Positions 45,829 to 58,825 of a stretch of 64,000 nucleotides of DNA are shown in pieces (position 1 is the stretch's first letter; the number at the start of each line of letters is the position of its first letter). The stretch is from Neolentinus lepideus HHB14362 ss-1. Taxonomy: Eukaryota > Basidiomycota > Agaricomycetes > Gloeophyllales > Gloeophyllaceae. Below the pieces are notes generated by a model, which searched no databases, was not told the DNA's origin, and saw only the letters and a program-made list of their open reading frames with translations. Location of the stretch: the NCBI GenBank assembly GCA_001632425.1, contig KV425585.1:184013-248012 (forward strand), in the 5' to 3' direction. Position numbers and translations under genes: made by a program.

Positions 45829-46567
45829 ATCTCGTAGAAGGATCCACAGAAGTCCTGGAAGTGCGATAGACGCGTCTTAAGGTCGTCGATCAAGGTGTAC
45901 AAGAGCAGCTATAAGCGGTTGACAATCCGAGACGAACACCAAGGCTAACCGTCGGAGCTCAGTGTAAGAACGCCGCACAGCAGTTTGAGATAGAATCGCA
46001 AGTATGGGTTACCAAGACCACCAGATATTAGAAGCTCGCCGAGCAGAGAGTAAAATAATATAGTCAGAGACGAATGCAATGGACTACTTGGAATTTCGGA
46101 GGAAGCGGACGACGGCATCATGTGACTGGTAGGTCTCGTGACTGACGTGTTTGTTCTCACGGTTCAACTTGAAGGTGGGAATTCCAGCGCGTCAAAGTCT
46201 TCGTGGCACATCTGCCAAAGGTTTCCATCACAATCTACTCCCCATCCTACCATCGGACAATTGGTAAGTCTCGTGCAGTTTTTCCTAACAAGGGGGAACT
46301 CTGTATGCCTCGCAATTGACTTCAGGGCAGAAATAGGGGCTCGCTTGTTGCAGCTGCCACAAACCACAATAAGCAACACATGCGCTTGAGTGTGGTTCAG
46401 TCATAAAACCTTCCTGCCACCACGACATACAGAAGAAAAACGAACCTCTTGACCAAGACCCTGTATGAAGTCTGAGTGATTTGGATCCTTTACCTACTCT
46501 GCCTTCGAGCTCATCGCCTTCATCCGAATCGTTTAGCTGTCCTTCCACGTCAAAGCAGCCGACTGAA
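45829..46567. other. Region upstream of Rif1-like gene B
   Basis: About 740 bp. A frame near 46170..46260 reads SASKSSWHICQRFPSQSTPH and ends at a good GTAAGT donor; it loosely recalls the PP1-motif region of copy A (RVAWSQQNQYHSVPSSPEP), but there is no in-frame ATG upstream and it may be chance. The true 5' end of gene B is unresolved. Confidence 0.35.
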
Positions 46568-49500
46568 ATGCCACGTGAGACACCTCCTACACAAACGTCA
46601 AGTTCCCAGAAATTCGACGATGATACGGTACATTCTTTGGAGGCCCCGGTCCAGATGCTACTCCTGTCCCAACGTAAGAAATCGACCAAGGCTCCCGAAA
46701 CTCGTGTCATTGTGGATGCGTATGATAATATCGTGACTCGGATAAAGACACACACTTCGGCCTTCAATGATTCGGGAACAACGAAGTCTTTTCTCAAACC
46801 TATGGCGGACAATCGTCTTGCTATTGTCGGTTGTCTGCGAAGAGATATTAATCGAGGCAAGCAGGATTCCGATGCTGAACGATTGCAGCAGAGAAGGACG
46901 TCTACCCCAGATGAAAGAGGCGCATATAGCGAGTCCGAAAAAGTCAGGGTGGCGTTGGATTCGACTTTGTGCCTTCACTCCGCAATCAAATTCCTATCTC
47001 TCATCTTCGCGACGCCTTCGTTACAGTCTATATTCGCTGGTGCGTCGTCCGACTAACTACTCTACTTGATGGTTGCTTAACATATGCCCCGCATATATAG
47101 CCAATAATCTAGGTAGCTTACTCGATGTGCTCGTAGACGTCCTTATGGAGGGCCAGATACGTGCGATCAACGCTCGGAAGACGTACGAGCTGGTCATGTG
47201 GACATTCGAAGCGTCACGACTCCCGGCAGGTATCCTATCTGGAAAGGCCGACCGCATCTCTGATGCACTGAAACATACTCTTCAAACGCTAGCGGTCGAT
47301 GATGACATTAGCGCGTCCATCGTCTGTCGTGTTCTCAAGGTGTTTAGACTTACTAAAGAATCGACGATGCCCGTGCTGACAAGAGTTCTTGCCAGGTCGC
47401 TCAAGAGTTACTAGTACACCACCCAATGGTGTTTGTGGTCCCTCTTGCGGATCTGGTCCCGAGGGTGCTTTCTTGTCTGTCTGCGACGTCACTCGACGTG
47501 AGGACCCAAGCTGCGATAACTCTTGGAAGATACGCTATCTGTATCCTTGATCTTCCGGCACCGGCACTGAAGTTTACCGCGCAACGACGCCTCCGCCCGT
47601 CTCATGTCGCAGGTACTTACATGGCTAGACAGTGGGAGAAATACTCTAGGTTGTCTAACGCTGGACAAGACGAACGGGATGTCGATTTCTCGCAAGCCAC
47701 TCTTCCAGAGTTAATTCTTTCAGTATCATCGCATGACGATTCGGCCTCGGCCTGGAGCCTCCATGAAAGATCTGTGTGGACAGCATCCGTGATGTGCTCA
47801 CTTATTATACTGATCGACAGAGATCTGTTTCTTCAGGCTGGCGCTCTGAGGTTGATCTTAGAGTGTGCAACTCCCATGATCACCAGCAGCTGTCCCGTGA
47901 CGAAGAGATTGCATCCACTAGTTTGGAAATGTGCTACATGGGCATTTTCGAGACTTGTTACCGAGCCGTCGGAGCAATCCGAGGAGCATTCTGAACTGAC
48001 TCAAGAGAAAGTTGTTCTCGGGATGAAGAGCGAGCTCCGGAGATCTATGGGCCTCGACCTGGTCGCGTATCTCCGAGCCTCTTCACCAAAGCGCGCAGCA
48101 GATTCTATACCTGACTCCTCCGTAGCAAGTCGGCCTGAGCCAGAAGCGGCAAACAACACTACTCAGGTGCTAACCATAGTTTCAGACCTAGTGGGCAGCA
48201 AGGCCACAGAGGGCGTGGCTATTCTCAAGAGACTGGTCAGCACGATTGGATATTCCCTCTCATCGCCGTCAGAAAGCCCATCGAATGTCTCGACTAGCGA
48301 CAAGCTAGTCGAGCGACGTCTGCTAGATGGAACGATGTTGTGTGTGGCCGATCGAGATAGGCTCAAGAAATTTCTTATCAAAAGGAAAAAGAGTGATTTC
48401 TCCGTGGATGACATCGCGCCGTTGTCAGAAGCCGACATCGCCGAACACTGGGATCAAATTTATTCTATCTGGTGTGAAGCAGTCCAAACTTGTATGCAGG
48501 GTAACCTGAGTGTGGTAGTGGAGGTAAGTCATTTGCCATTTTGCAATGTATGCAATAGTAAAGGTTCTACGCAGGATGATATTGCCTTTATCTGGCAGTC
48601 TCTCTTGCTTGTACAAGCACAGCTTACGCAGGGACATGGGCATCTGACTACTGATCCTCATATTTACAGTCTTATATCTGCCCTGTTCGTGCGATTGCTA
48701 GCGCTGGCAGTCGAGCTTCCGAGGAAGATCGTATCGTCACTGCGGTTCCTGCATCGAATCTGGGTAGTGGTTACAAATGTCTTCTCCGCTCCGTGGCTGC
48801 CTCGAATGGCTGCAGAAGTCCTGAGTGAAGTTCTCAGAATCAAGCTCCCTCCGGAGGAGGAAGCAGAGCAGTTTTCTGGTAGATTGTGCAGTGCATTGTT
48901 ATATTGCGGACAGCCTTCCTTGATGCAGAGGTTTGTGGAGGACGGGACATTTGATGGAAATGTAAACACAAGGAGAGAAACTTGGACGCTGCTCGCTACG
49001 AAGTTGCACAGCATCCCCAGTGACTTGCAAGATATCATATCATTAACAGTCCTACCTTTCAGGTGATGACTTCATACTCCCTGCCGTTTCCACATCTGAC
49101 ACGACTATAGGTATTGGGAATTAGCGGGTGATGATCTAGCTGCATGGGACTCTTTGATTCAGCTCGCCGGCAAAACATCGCCTCCACAACCCCTCTATGT
49201 CTTGAATGAGATATGTAAATCCATCGAAGCACAAGCAGGGATCATGAAGTAGGTATTCTTCCCCCGATCGCATTCATTGCTCTCATGAAACAGCATCACC
49301 AGGAACCCGTCCATGCCTCACGTTGCATGCATCTTGCTACGCCATGCAGACCTCACTACTGCAGGAGACATCCCCATAGCCCTTTTTTCAATGGTGGATA
49401 GACTGCTGCTGAATCTCTATGGATCCGATTCGCCTGGGTATCGACATTCCTACGAGCTTCTCCAAACTCTCCGTGGCATCATCAGGATATGCCCTCGTGA

Positions 49501-51294
49501 GTTGCTGCCCAACCTGATAGGAACCATAAGTCCAGGCTTGCTTCGATGGATCCGGGACGAATCACATCTGACACCAGATGACGACTACAATGACAACGTA
49601 CATCTTTATTACTCTAGACTGTTCAATAGCGTGTATTCACCATTGGGCACAGGTTATCCCTCTCTACACTGAAACACTAGCTGCTCTCGGAACCCTTCCA
49701 CCGACTGTAGAACTCCTCAATGACATGACAGAGTTCCTTGCTTCTGGCTTTTTCCGTGTTCCGCCTCCAGCTTTGGGTCCAACGGCCTTCAGAGCATTTT
49801 GGCAACCTCATTATAGTAATATGACAAACATCGAGACTATATGCCCGGAACCTTTGAAGCTTTTGCTCGATGTTCTATTCGGCCCTGGCTCTCCCGATCG
49901 CGGCTCCCAATCATTGGTAGGGGTTCCTTTATATACTCATTACAACATCAGTATTCATGATGCATCCTAGAATATGTTAAGATACGATGATGGCGCTCGG
50001 CTCGGCTCCCCATATTGTGGAACAACCACGCCGCTTCATCTGCACCTGGCCTCACCAACAAAGAGCTTCGTTATTTTAGGAAACGAGGCGAGCAACGTCA
50101 TGTCGTCATCTCTACGAGTTGCGTCAAGGACAGAGAATTTTATCGAAGACGGCACCACTGTCTCAATTCGTGCACACTTGCCTGGTCCGCTCAAGCGACG
50201 TCGTCTTTTTGGCGATCCTGCACGATCCAATCGCGGAGATCACGTCCTTGAACTTCAGCCACTCCCACATTCGCCATTCGTCCGACACGCGGATGTGCCC
50301 CGGTCGTCATTCCCTCCCTCGTCCTCCCCTGTAGTGGTCCGTGCGTCCAGGAAGCAGGATTCTTTCAGTGAGACGCCCTCTCGGTTCCCTCCGACGGTCG
50401 GACAGTCCAATGCCATCAATGTCAACCGCAAGAGACCTTTTGCCTTTCCAGCACCTCCAGGCTCAGCAACCAGTCTTGGCGAATACTTCTATGACAAAGT
50501 CGGTCCTCGACTTGAAGGCTCCGAGTTTGCTGGCACTCGACTTGACTTCGGCGCCGTGATGACTCCGCACAACAGCTCCACAGGTGTAATTCGAGCTGGA
50601 GGCCTAGACAATCGCGCTTTACCTCTTGCGTCCCCCTTCGAAGAGCGGCCGTCCAAGCGAATGAGAATCGAAGAAGAGTCTGAAGCTGGCACATCTTTGG
50701 CCTCCCGAGACGGTGATAGCATAGTCGTCGGACGACCTATGGAGATATCAGATGTGATCGAGAGCTCTTCAGGTTAGCGCAGCATCCCAACTACACCTGA
50801 TCGTGAATGACCTTCCATTGTCTCGTAGGCTGGGTAGAAATGCCGCCGACGCAAGATACGGATATTGCAGAAGACCAGATTCTCACCGCATGGGATCGCA
50901 CCAAGATAGAGCGGTCGAATATTACTGAGGGTAAGTCTGCACGGATGGTTCCGCAGCTTTATGCTCTGACGGACTTCCGACCATTGTAGTTCTCGACTCA
51001 AGTTCTGTGAGTCTAGGAGGTTCTCCTCCTGTAAACCGCCGCTCTCAGACTGCACCGGCGGGCTCATCTCATACTACCTCCGCGCAACCACCACTTCTCA
51101 GGCGGTCACTCACAACTCCGGCACTGTCCAGCTCTAGGCACCTAGAAACCTTGCGGGAGACATACCTCACGGTGTCCGAAAATGTCTCCGATATGCAAGT
51201 ACAAGACCTGGTCGAGGCTCAGGGCCTCGTCTCTAGACTGGGATGGCTACTGAATGAACAGCTGGGGAAACGCTTGAGCGGCATCTCCCCATGA
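46568..51294 (+). CDS. Rif1-like protein, copy B (divergent paralogue)
   Basis: Full-length paralogue of the gene at 24387..29372. Matching blocks: VIVDAYDNIVTRIKTHTSAF with IIEGYSLLGARLRDHV; ALDSTLCLHSAIKFLSLIFA with ARDLGTTCHAVIRFLAVIW; FVVPLADLVPRVLSCLSATS with FIPAFTDLLPSIFAGLLGPT; ETLAALGTLPPTVELLNDMT with IMMTIGMLPPSADILDRL; and AFRAFWQPHYSNMTN with AFSEFWQANYSQLPN. At least three introns lie at the same position and phase. The C-terminus is different: LKRRRLFGDPARSN, NVNRKRPFAFPAPPG, ERPSKRMRIEEESEAG, and ends LNEQLGKRLSGISP. The start used (MPRETPPTQTSSSQ) is the first in-frame ATG; an upstream exon may exist. No RVxF/SILK pair is visible in the called part. About 1,350 residues. Confidence 0.65.
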
Positions 51295-51519
51295 TATAAT
51301 GATTGTGGTCACTATCAGTCAGGCCGCCCATTCGCGAGCATAGCTTATCGTCATCTTTATCTTCTCGTTGTTATGCTAATCTGTTGTACTGCTTTGATGC
51401 TTGCTTTCGATAGCTGATACGAAAAACTTAATGTACCCTACCATCTCTGCGTTAATAGAAGAACTCGGGTTTATGTTGATGGTACTGACCTTAACACGGC
51501 CACCCAAAAAGAAACGCAC

Positions 51520-53918
51520 TCACTCGAAGACCTGACACCCGTATTCCTCGTGCCCTTCTCGTGTGAAGGTGATGATATGATCTGAGCAAAGACATTAGGA
51601 AGTTAAACCAATGACAATCCGTGCCGATACCCACCCCCCAGTGTTCTTGTGGTAAAGCCAACCTCACAATAGCAGCTACAATAATCTGTCAGACCTCTCA
51701 GCGGTCGCGGCACAGACGGGGCACTTACTAATAATCTAAGACGCGCAATTCAGCTCGAGAAACCGGTAAAACCCACTATCAAATCAAGCGGACTCACATA
51801 TCCATTTGCGTTTGAAGACCTCTATCTCCCTTCGTCCTCTTTCGCCACCCATGACGTTGGGATACTCTCTTACCAGAGCGGGGACAACCACGTCATCGAA
51901 GCGTTCGAGGAAACGGTGCCGCCATTCCCGAAGGGTCCGTGCGTAATGTGGACCGATATTTGATATCTGGAAGACGAGTCAATACTGTCAGGATACATCT
52001 CGAGCTCGGTTACAAGCAACTACTGGTATATGCGCGCTTTAAATACAGACAACACGGCACCCTTCGGGGGGGGGGGGAAGACAAGGACAGAGCTCAATGG
52101 GTATAGACTCACAGAATCGACGATAAGCCTGCCATTAGATCCTTTCTGCATCGTCTCTATTAGGAGCGAGATAGAGGGTAGGAGTCCGCCAGGGAAGACT
52201 GTGATTACACGTAGCGTTGTGAATAAATGTGCAGAGGCGAGGAAAGCAGTCTGCTTACTCTAAAGAAGTATATCAGTCATTAGTCGGATTGATTATATGC
52301 ATAGGAAAAGCGTACCCATTTTCTAATGAAGTCAACCTCGCTCTGGTACTTCTCGAACCCTAACCTCGAGTCAATAGAATTCGAAATAAAAATAACCAGA
52401 ATTGGCAAAAGACGGCAATAGAAAGACGCACGGGATTCTGGTATAGTAATTCCCTGTATCACGCCAACACCCGTCCTGGGACGTAAGGCCCAATCAATCA
52501 CACTCCAATACTCCGCCAAATACTCCCCGCCAACCGCCTCCACCATCTCAATACTGATCACCCTATCAAACGCGCCGCGCCACTCCTCCCTGTTCTTCAC
52601 ATTTCTATAGTCCAACAGATGCACCTGCACTCTCCCTTCCTCTATACCTGCCTCTTTCACGCGCGCGAGTGCCAGTTCTCGCTGATGCACAGACAACGTT
52701 AAGGTGTGAATGATAGTACCCGGGATAGTACGTGCGATAAGGATCGCCATGGAACCCCAGCCGCTGCCGATCTCGAGGATCGTTTGGCCGGGTAATATAT
52801 TGGCCTTTCGAATGATATGGCTCAACTTGCGCAGCTGCGCGGCATGAAGAGGGTCTTGTTTCGCGTCTAGCTGGGCCTTCAACAGGGGAGACGAAGGGAG
52901 CGTTGGAGTTGAAGAGCGTGAGTTGTCTCCTGAAGATGCGAGGCTCAGGTTCTTAATGTACAGGCCGAGACGCGTGAGGCCCTCGCCGCCACTCCACGAG
53001 CCCCGGGCGGTGGTCCCGTCTTTCAGATCACCATCTAGCTCATCGAATATTGCGCAGGAGTAAGTCATGTCTTCTGATAGGAAACCTAAGGGAGCAATAT
53101 ATCTAGTTCATTTTATGCAAACGGAACATGATGAAACGCTCACCCTTGAACATGTCGTTGCTGATATCATAATGCGCCGAGATATTCGAACGCGAATTTC
53201 CAATGCTGTTGACGAACCGGTAAGACGTCAACTTTTGCGGTATGCTGAATAAGTAGGATGCTTTTGAGGTCATGGAAGCGAGGCTCTCCCGATTATAAAT
53301 AAACATCTAGTGCACGAGTGGAATGAGACAATAAGTGGCCCGTGTCAATAACGATAGATGGAATGCAGACAGCAGCATTCTGGGCAGTCAGGCTACGATA
53401 CTTCTTCCCAGGAGACGCTCATATCGCGTCGCGCAGGTGCCTCCACAGACCGCTATGAACTTCTATATGCGGGGTGACTCACCAAAAACACGGACACCAA
53501 GTCCTCGCACTCCACGTCACCATACATATATGCTTCCGCGAAGCCCAGATCGCTCATAGTGCACAATCTGACCCAGAATACGTCGTTCACAACGCGCAAC
53601 TCTGCCTTGAGATCGGGCATTTCATTTTCTGCCTCTTCCTTTGAGCCAGGAACGGGAAAAATATAGATGTGGTCACAGGTCAAGACGCGTAGTTGACCCT
53701 TGGTGATGTTTTGCATTAAACTAGGGGTAGATTAAATCGGTAACTCTTGGGGGAAATGGGTGTACTGCTCACGCTACAACTGCTGCTTCTGCAAGCCTGG
53801 TAGCTGGTTTCCAACCGGTCTTGAAGGCTGCTTCGCGAAGAGAGTTCCATGCCGAGTCTGCGAGCGATGCGAAGGAGAACGAGTGTTTTGCAGGTGTATC
53901 GAGAAGCTGTTCCGACAT
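51520..53918 (-). CDS. Cyclopropane-fatty-acyl-phospholipid-synthase-type methyltransferase
   Basis: A SAM-dependent lipid methyltransferase of the CFA-synthase/mycolic-acid-cyclopropane-synthase family. The start at 53918 gives MSEQLLDTPAKHSFSFASLA, then NITKGQLRVLTCDHIYIFPV, VNDVFWVRLCTMSDLGFAEA (YMYGD follows), NSRSNISAHYDISNDMFKG (the AHYD motif), EDMTYSCAIFDELDG, and the SAM site ILEIGSGWGSMAILIAR. Next, FDRVISIEMVEAVGGEYLAE, and small exons ending ETMQKGSNGRLIVDS, SNIGPHYARTLREWRHRF and CYCEVGFTTRTLG. The last exon gives DHIITFTREGHEEYGCQVFE. About nine introns. One intron holds a run of 12 G (52066..52077). Bacterial CFA synthases add a methylene to membrane lipids; the fungal product is not established. 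Confidence 0.9.
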
Positions 53919-54688
53919 GGCAAAGGCAAAGGCAAAGGCTTTGTTACAGTGAAAGAGGGAAAGAATAACACGACCAGCGCATCGATGGCAGCTGCCTGAG
54001 ACTTCGTATCCGCCTGTCACCAAGTCAAGTACTCCGATCGCTACCAGACGCATTGTCATGGCTTCTCGCCGATCGGCCCTCCCATGGCATCATCACATCT
54101 TTTGTTAGTCACATCTATGAAACTGCACTGACGACTTGTCTTTGCTGCAACAGTATGTGTAAAGCTGCGTTCAGTGTGCGTACGGCGAGGCAATATTGTA
54201 AAAATATGAAGCCACCTGAATTCTGGAGAGCAAGTTACTGGGAGACGTGACAGTCTGGCTTAGTCAGCGGCCGAGGCAATTTCGATGATGGCAACGTTTT
54301 CATCCTGTGGCGTGGGTAGTTCGGGCTCTGTCGGTGCCTTCAGCTAATCCAACCCGCGGGAAAGTACTGCCACACCGACGCGCCTCGGCCGTGCATCCAA
54401 ACGGAGCCTTGGTGGAGGCACTTGAGAGTCAAACTCTGTTGGTGTTGTGCGATGGCGGCGACTCTGGCTGCCATTGGCTGATCTTGAGCGCTTTGTGGGC
54501 CTTACGAAGCTCTGTTGGAATTCAGCTCGGACCCCCCTTATGTCACATGTAGTAAAAATAACCGTGATGTCCTTTGCGCTGTCCGTAAACCAACATCAAA
54601 TATGAATAAAGAAATTTCGAATTGTCCACGGACTATCGTCTCCCAGTAACTTATTTGTTCTGGGAAAACAAAATTCTACTTCTATGAT
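53919..54688. other. Intergenic upstream of CFA-type gene, no gene seen
   Basis: About 770 bp between the methyltransferase start and the minus-strand tRNA gene. Short overlapping frames only. Confidence 0.4.
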
Positions 54689-54759
54689 TCGGATACGGGG
54701 AATCGAACCCCGAGCTACCGCGTGAGAGGCGGTAATGTTAGCCATTACACCATATCCGA
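54689..54759 (-). tRNA. tRNA-Glu (anticodon CUC), copy 2
   Basis: On the minus strand the 71 bases are identical to the copy at 31197..31267: TCGGATA acceptor, CTC anticodon in loop CTCTCAC, T arm with TTCGATT. No intron. A T-rich tail (ATTTTGTTTTCC on the minus strand) follows and could terminate Pol III. Confidence 0.97.
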
Positions 54760-55404
54760 CAGTTTAATATCTCCCTATAGTTGGTCTATGCCATTCAGTG
54801 TGGGTCCCTCACATCGATGATATTGAACGCCCGTCGCTAACTTAAACGTGCTAGGATTTTGTTCCTCTATCTATCAGTGATGGCTATTTTATGATCGCTC
54901 TGCCTACAGAGCTGACAGCCTTTGCAGTGCCGATCAAGATTCCATTGTTCCGTGCTTTGACCAGCTCGAGCGCTTTGACCAGAGCGACGTCAGTAAGCAC
55001 CGGTACGCTTCGACAGCGCTTTGTCCTTCGAGGACAGCGTTGGCTGCCCTAACTATACCATACACGGATGTAGCGTATGATCAAATGCTTTGTTCCTGCC
55101 GCGAAGAGACGCCCACCTGCGTCGAAAGCCCGTCGAGCCTGCCCAGAAGAGCGGCGTGGGATTTTGACGCCGTCGTATAATCACATCCCACGGCGCTTCT
55201 GCTGCATGGTGATTATACGAAAGGGTTAAATTCCCACAAAGCTGCTGCTTCAGGCCAATTCTGAACAAAAGCGGTAAGACATGGCTACGGGTCCGTACGC
55301 ATCTATGGCCCTCGCCACCATGCCTCGCCCTATAAAATCCCTGGCCACTGCGCCCTTGTCCATACCAGCATCTCCGCCCTCTTTCATAACTCACCTCCCC
55401 AACA
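54760..55404. other. Intergenic, promoter of zinc-finger gene
   Basis: About 640 bp. Contains a TATAAAA-like word (CCTATAAAATCC, near 55330) about 75 bp before the ATG of the zinc-finger gene. Otherwise nothing recognised. Confidence 0.45.
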
Positions 55405-56436
55405 ATGCCTTCATCCCTTCAGCGCAAGGACTCTTTCTCCGACGATATGATCCTTGGATTGGACGACTACGACCACTGGGACTCGGACAAAGTAACCAGG
55501 CTGCAGTCGTTCGACGAGAACATGACTGAGGTGTATATGTCCGATGCCCAGTCGGATGGTCACTCCTCTGACTCCGATTCGGAGGTCGACCCATTGGATA
55601 ATCCCCTCATCACTTATCCTCCGTATGTGTTGATCTATTTCCGCTATTCTGTCTAGTCTGATTTTCATCCTGCAATTAGACGTCAATATCAGCGTGCTCA
55701 GCCGATCACCTCTTTTCCGCCGTTCCCTATCTCAGACGCCTCCGCCCAGTCCGTACGAAGCTTGCTAGCTCCCGACGCGCCACACGGAGCGCACACCCAG
55801 TCTGAGCGCCGTCGCTCGACTAAACCCAGAATCAGCTACCGCGAGCTGGACTCGGATGCAGAGAGTGACGGGAACGGTACAGAAGATGAGTATCGACCGT
55901 CCCCTCCTCCACGATCCATCAAGCGCAGGGGTGCATCGGCCCCGAATCGGTCCAAAGCAAGGTCTCGTCATGCACCTTATCCCCCTTCCTCTAGGACTTC
56001 TTCTGCGTACTCCTCACCATCACCGTCCTCGTCCGCCCTTCTCGACAATCTTCACGTCAACACTCGCTTTGCCTCGCGGAACCGTCTCGTTGAGGCACCT
56101 ATGCCTGATAATATCGTAGGAGAGTCTATGAGATGCACTGTCGAGGGCTGTGGATATATCCAGGAGAATGGTCGTGCGCCAGACCTCAGGCGGCATATCA
56201 ACACTCACTACCGGCACATCCGCAAGGAGAGGTGGATCTGCTCCGGATACCCAGAGGAAGTCGCGGACAGGCTGGGAGCACGTGGACTTCTAATCCTCGA
56301 GATCAACGGCGTCCGTCGTCGTGGAGGGTGCGGTCGGGAATTCAGTAGAGGCGACTCTTTGAAGAGGCACTACGACAACCGCAACATCCCATGCAGTGGG
56401 GATATCCATTCATCTAAGGTGAAGGTGAGACAATAA
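55405..56436 (+). CDS. C2H2-type zinc-finger protein
   Basis: Two exons, about 324 residues. Exon 1 starts MPSSLQRKDSFSDDMILGLD and is acidic/Ser-rich (SDGHSSDSDSEVDPLDNP). The intron has a GTATGT donor near 55622 and acceptor CAATTAG. Exon 2 has ERRRSTKPRISYRELDSDAE, a basic Ser/Pro linker, and then two Cys/His clusters: MRCTVEGCGYIQENGRAPDL followed by RRHINTHYRH (C-x4-C...H-x3/4-H), and GGCGREFSRGDSLKRHYDNR followed by NIPC. The second is a finger-like CGREFSRxDSLKRH motif. Probably a DNA-binding regulator; this type is common in basidiomycetes. Target unknown. Confidence 0.85.
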
Positions 56437-57543
56437 ACTTCTCCTTAATGACCTGCCTGTTATGACGAGTCACGACCACGAAGTGAGTTGTCTGCATCCC
56501 GACTTTCTTACAATGTGCTGATTGGAGTTTGAATAGCGAATGTACAGCTTATATGTGACCTCTTATCATCTTTCTCTTACTGCTCCTCCATGCCCTTCTC
56601 CCCAATCCCTCCGTCCTCTCAACCCTTGTTTCTGTACATAATATTCTTATTTCTAACTGCAACACCACTAGTGTCATGCGAACGGTTTCTCTTTCTATCC
56701 CTAGATCACCATCTCTATTGCTTGTACTTTTCTTTTGTCTCGAATGCCAGATCAGTTGCCCCACTTCTGATTTAGCCGCTATCGAGATTGAAGTTAGAGA
56801 AAACCACTGAACTGACCCGAGCTAGGTCGGCAGATGCCGTCTGTCTGACTCTAACAAGTATTAGTTTCGTGGCCAACTAGATAAGGTCACTGGCTGCGAC
56901 AATAGTCGCGATTGTCAAAAGTCTTCTGCAGTCCTTGGAATAATAGACATGTTCGAACACAATGTTGTCAAGAGCTCTAAGCCGATCGATGACAAGGATA
57001 CCCCGACTTATTGTCAGCTCATCTCTCAACGGAAAAGTGGGCACTAGTCGAAACATCAGAGCACTAGCGAACGGCGGCATATCTGCTGAAGGAATGCCGT
57101 CAATGTCTATGAAGGATGACAGATCAATGTCATATCATCCACGACATGCTTAAGTATCACCTCTGTGGTGAGATGTTGGCATACTGAGAGCCAGGTTTTG
57201 AATGCTCTGCAACCCCCGGTAAAGCCTTGTAAATGCGCGGCAGCCGGGCCACGTGCTGCATTCGCTACAAGGAAGTACAGGTTTATCCCACTTTTGCTGA
57301 TGCGTACATGGCTTCATAGAGAGACTGGGGTGAGCGCTCTTGCGCTATTGTACATCGAGTTGTCGCGGCACAGGGAGCTTCAAGCCATCTACGAATACAC
57401 GCCATCTGCTATTAGTAACGTCACCAGTTGGGACGACAAATGTGGCAGGGTAGATACCGGCGTGCGCTATGTCAATGAGGATTGCTTGCGTCAGAGTGAG
57501 AGACATGTCAGAGGGGTATTACTAGGATGCGGATAACATGGCC
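56437..57543. other. Convergent intergenic region, no gene called
   Basis: About 1.1 kb between the zinc-finger gene and SNIP1, which face each other. A minus-strand frame at 56877..57080 and a plus-strand one at 57165..57536 are open but show no family resemblance. Confidence 0.4.
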
Positions 57544-58731
57544 CTATGCAGCTTCATCGTGCAGCATCACGTATTCCCTCAGGGAATCACCGAATTTGAT
57601 TACTACAGTGTGGAAGAGGGTTGACGCAGTCCGGGTAGGAGAATAGAAATCATCAACCATCGAGACACGGAAAAGGGGGTGATGTGACGTACCGTCTCCT
57701 GCTTGCAGTTCGTAGTATCTCGAAGTTGGAATTTGTTCGTCGTTGACGGCGGTACCGTTTGTTGACTCCAGGTCGATGATGAACGGTCTACGGGAAAGGG
57801 TCGAACCGCGACAACGAAAAGGTGATCAGGGTCTAGGAGTGAGAAGGCTGAGAAGGATCACAGAGACGCAGAAACTCACTTGATAACCTGTTTAGATTCT
57901 CCAAATTCATTCTTCTCTATCACTTGGCGAACTGTGCATAGTATGCTAAACGTCAACCGCGTAACGAACGGGTGACAGCTACTCAATGACGCGACTAGAA
58001 AACGAGACGTACACTGGATGACTGCATGTTGCTTCGAACAAGATGGGTGCTCCACTGGAATGTCGGCTACAGCACGATCTCTGCCTATCAGATACGCGCT
58101 CTGGCGATGGATGTGCAGTACATCTAGAGACGTTCGGTCATTGACTTGGAGGAATTCGAATGGATAGTACGCTCGCACCTGTTTGTTCCTTCCCTTTGAA
58201 CACATACAGTCTCCATCCTAGAAGTGGCTTACGCGCTTCAGGCGGTTCATGGTACTTTAGTACGGTCTTCGTGCCATCCTCGTGCTCAACGGTCTTGGTA
58301 GCAGCGGCAAGTAGTCCGGATGGATTGAAGTTTGGCTCGGCTCTGCCCTTCTCTCTGTCTACTGCCGAGCGCGACCGGGAGCGTGAACGTGGTTCCCGAG
58401 GTCTGGATGAACGCGATGGAGGTGACGCCGAGCGACGAGAAAATCTTTGTGCCTTTCTGTCCAGATCCCTTCGTTCCGTAGCGCCTCCATCCTCCCTGCT
58501 GTGTCTCCTATCCCGGTCGTAGTCTTCCCGCCTATCTCGATCGTTCCTTTCTCTGTCCTCGTTTTCTCTCGAGCGATCACTTCGTCCGTAGTCTCTTCTG
58601 CCGTCGTAGTCCCGGCGCCTCCTATCATAGTTTAAATAACCAGGACTGCGACGTTGTTTAGACCCGCTTCTAGGAGCCTTGTCAGTACGCTCACTTCGCC
58701 CGTAATCTCGACTTGAACCTGCAGGTGCCAT
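57544..58731 (-). CDS. SNIP1/Pml1-type FHA-domain protein (RES complex)
   Basis: In yeast, Pml1 with Bud13 and Snu17 forms the RES complex, which retains unspliced pre-mRNA in the nucleus. The start at 58731 (MAPAGSSRDYGRSERTDKAP) opens a long Arg/Asp/Ser-rich low-complexity domain (RSRENEDRERNDRDRREDYD, later SRPREPRSRSRSRSAVDREK). Then FNPSGLLAAATKTVEHEDGT and KYHEPPEARKPLLGWRLYVF, the conserved entry to the FHA domain, with HRQSAYLIGRDRAVADIPVE, HPSCSKQHAVIQ, then PFIIDLESTNGTAVNDEQI and ELQAGDG, and finally KFGDSLREYVMLHDEAA. The GRDRAV, HPSCSKQHAVIQ and ESTNGT blocks are the phosphopeptide-binding FHA signature. Five or six exons, about 290 residues. Secure. Confidence 0.92.
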
Positions 58732-58825
58732 GGTGCGCAACAACAGAGAGCAGATCGAAGTCCACGTGCATTTTCGTAAGTAATACTCATTTTAAATCAA
58801 AACCTTTACTAATATTGTATAATTG

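Noticed and set aside
56877..57536. Open frames on both strands between the zinc-finger gene and SNIP1
   Set aside because: No start context, splice model or family resemblance strong enough to support a gene.
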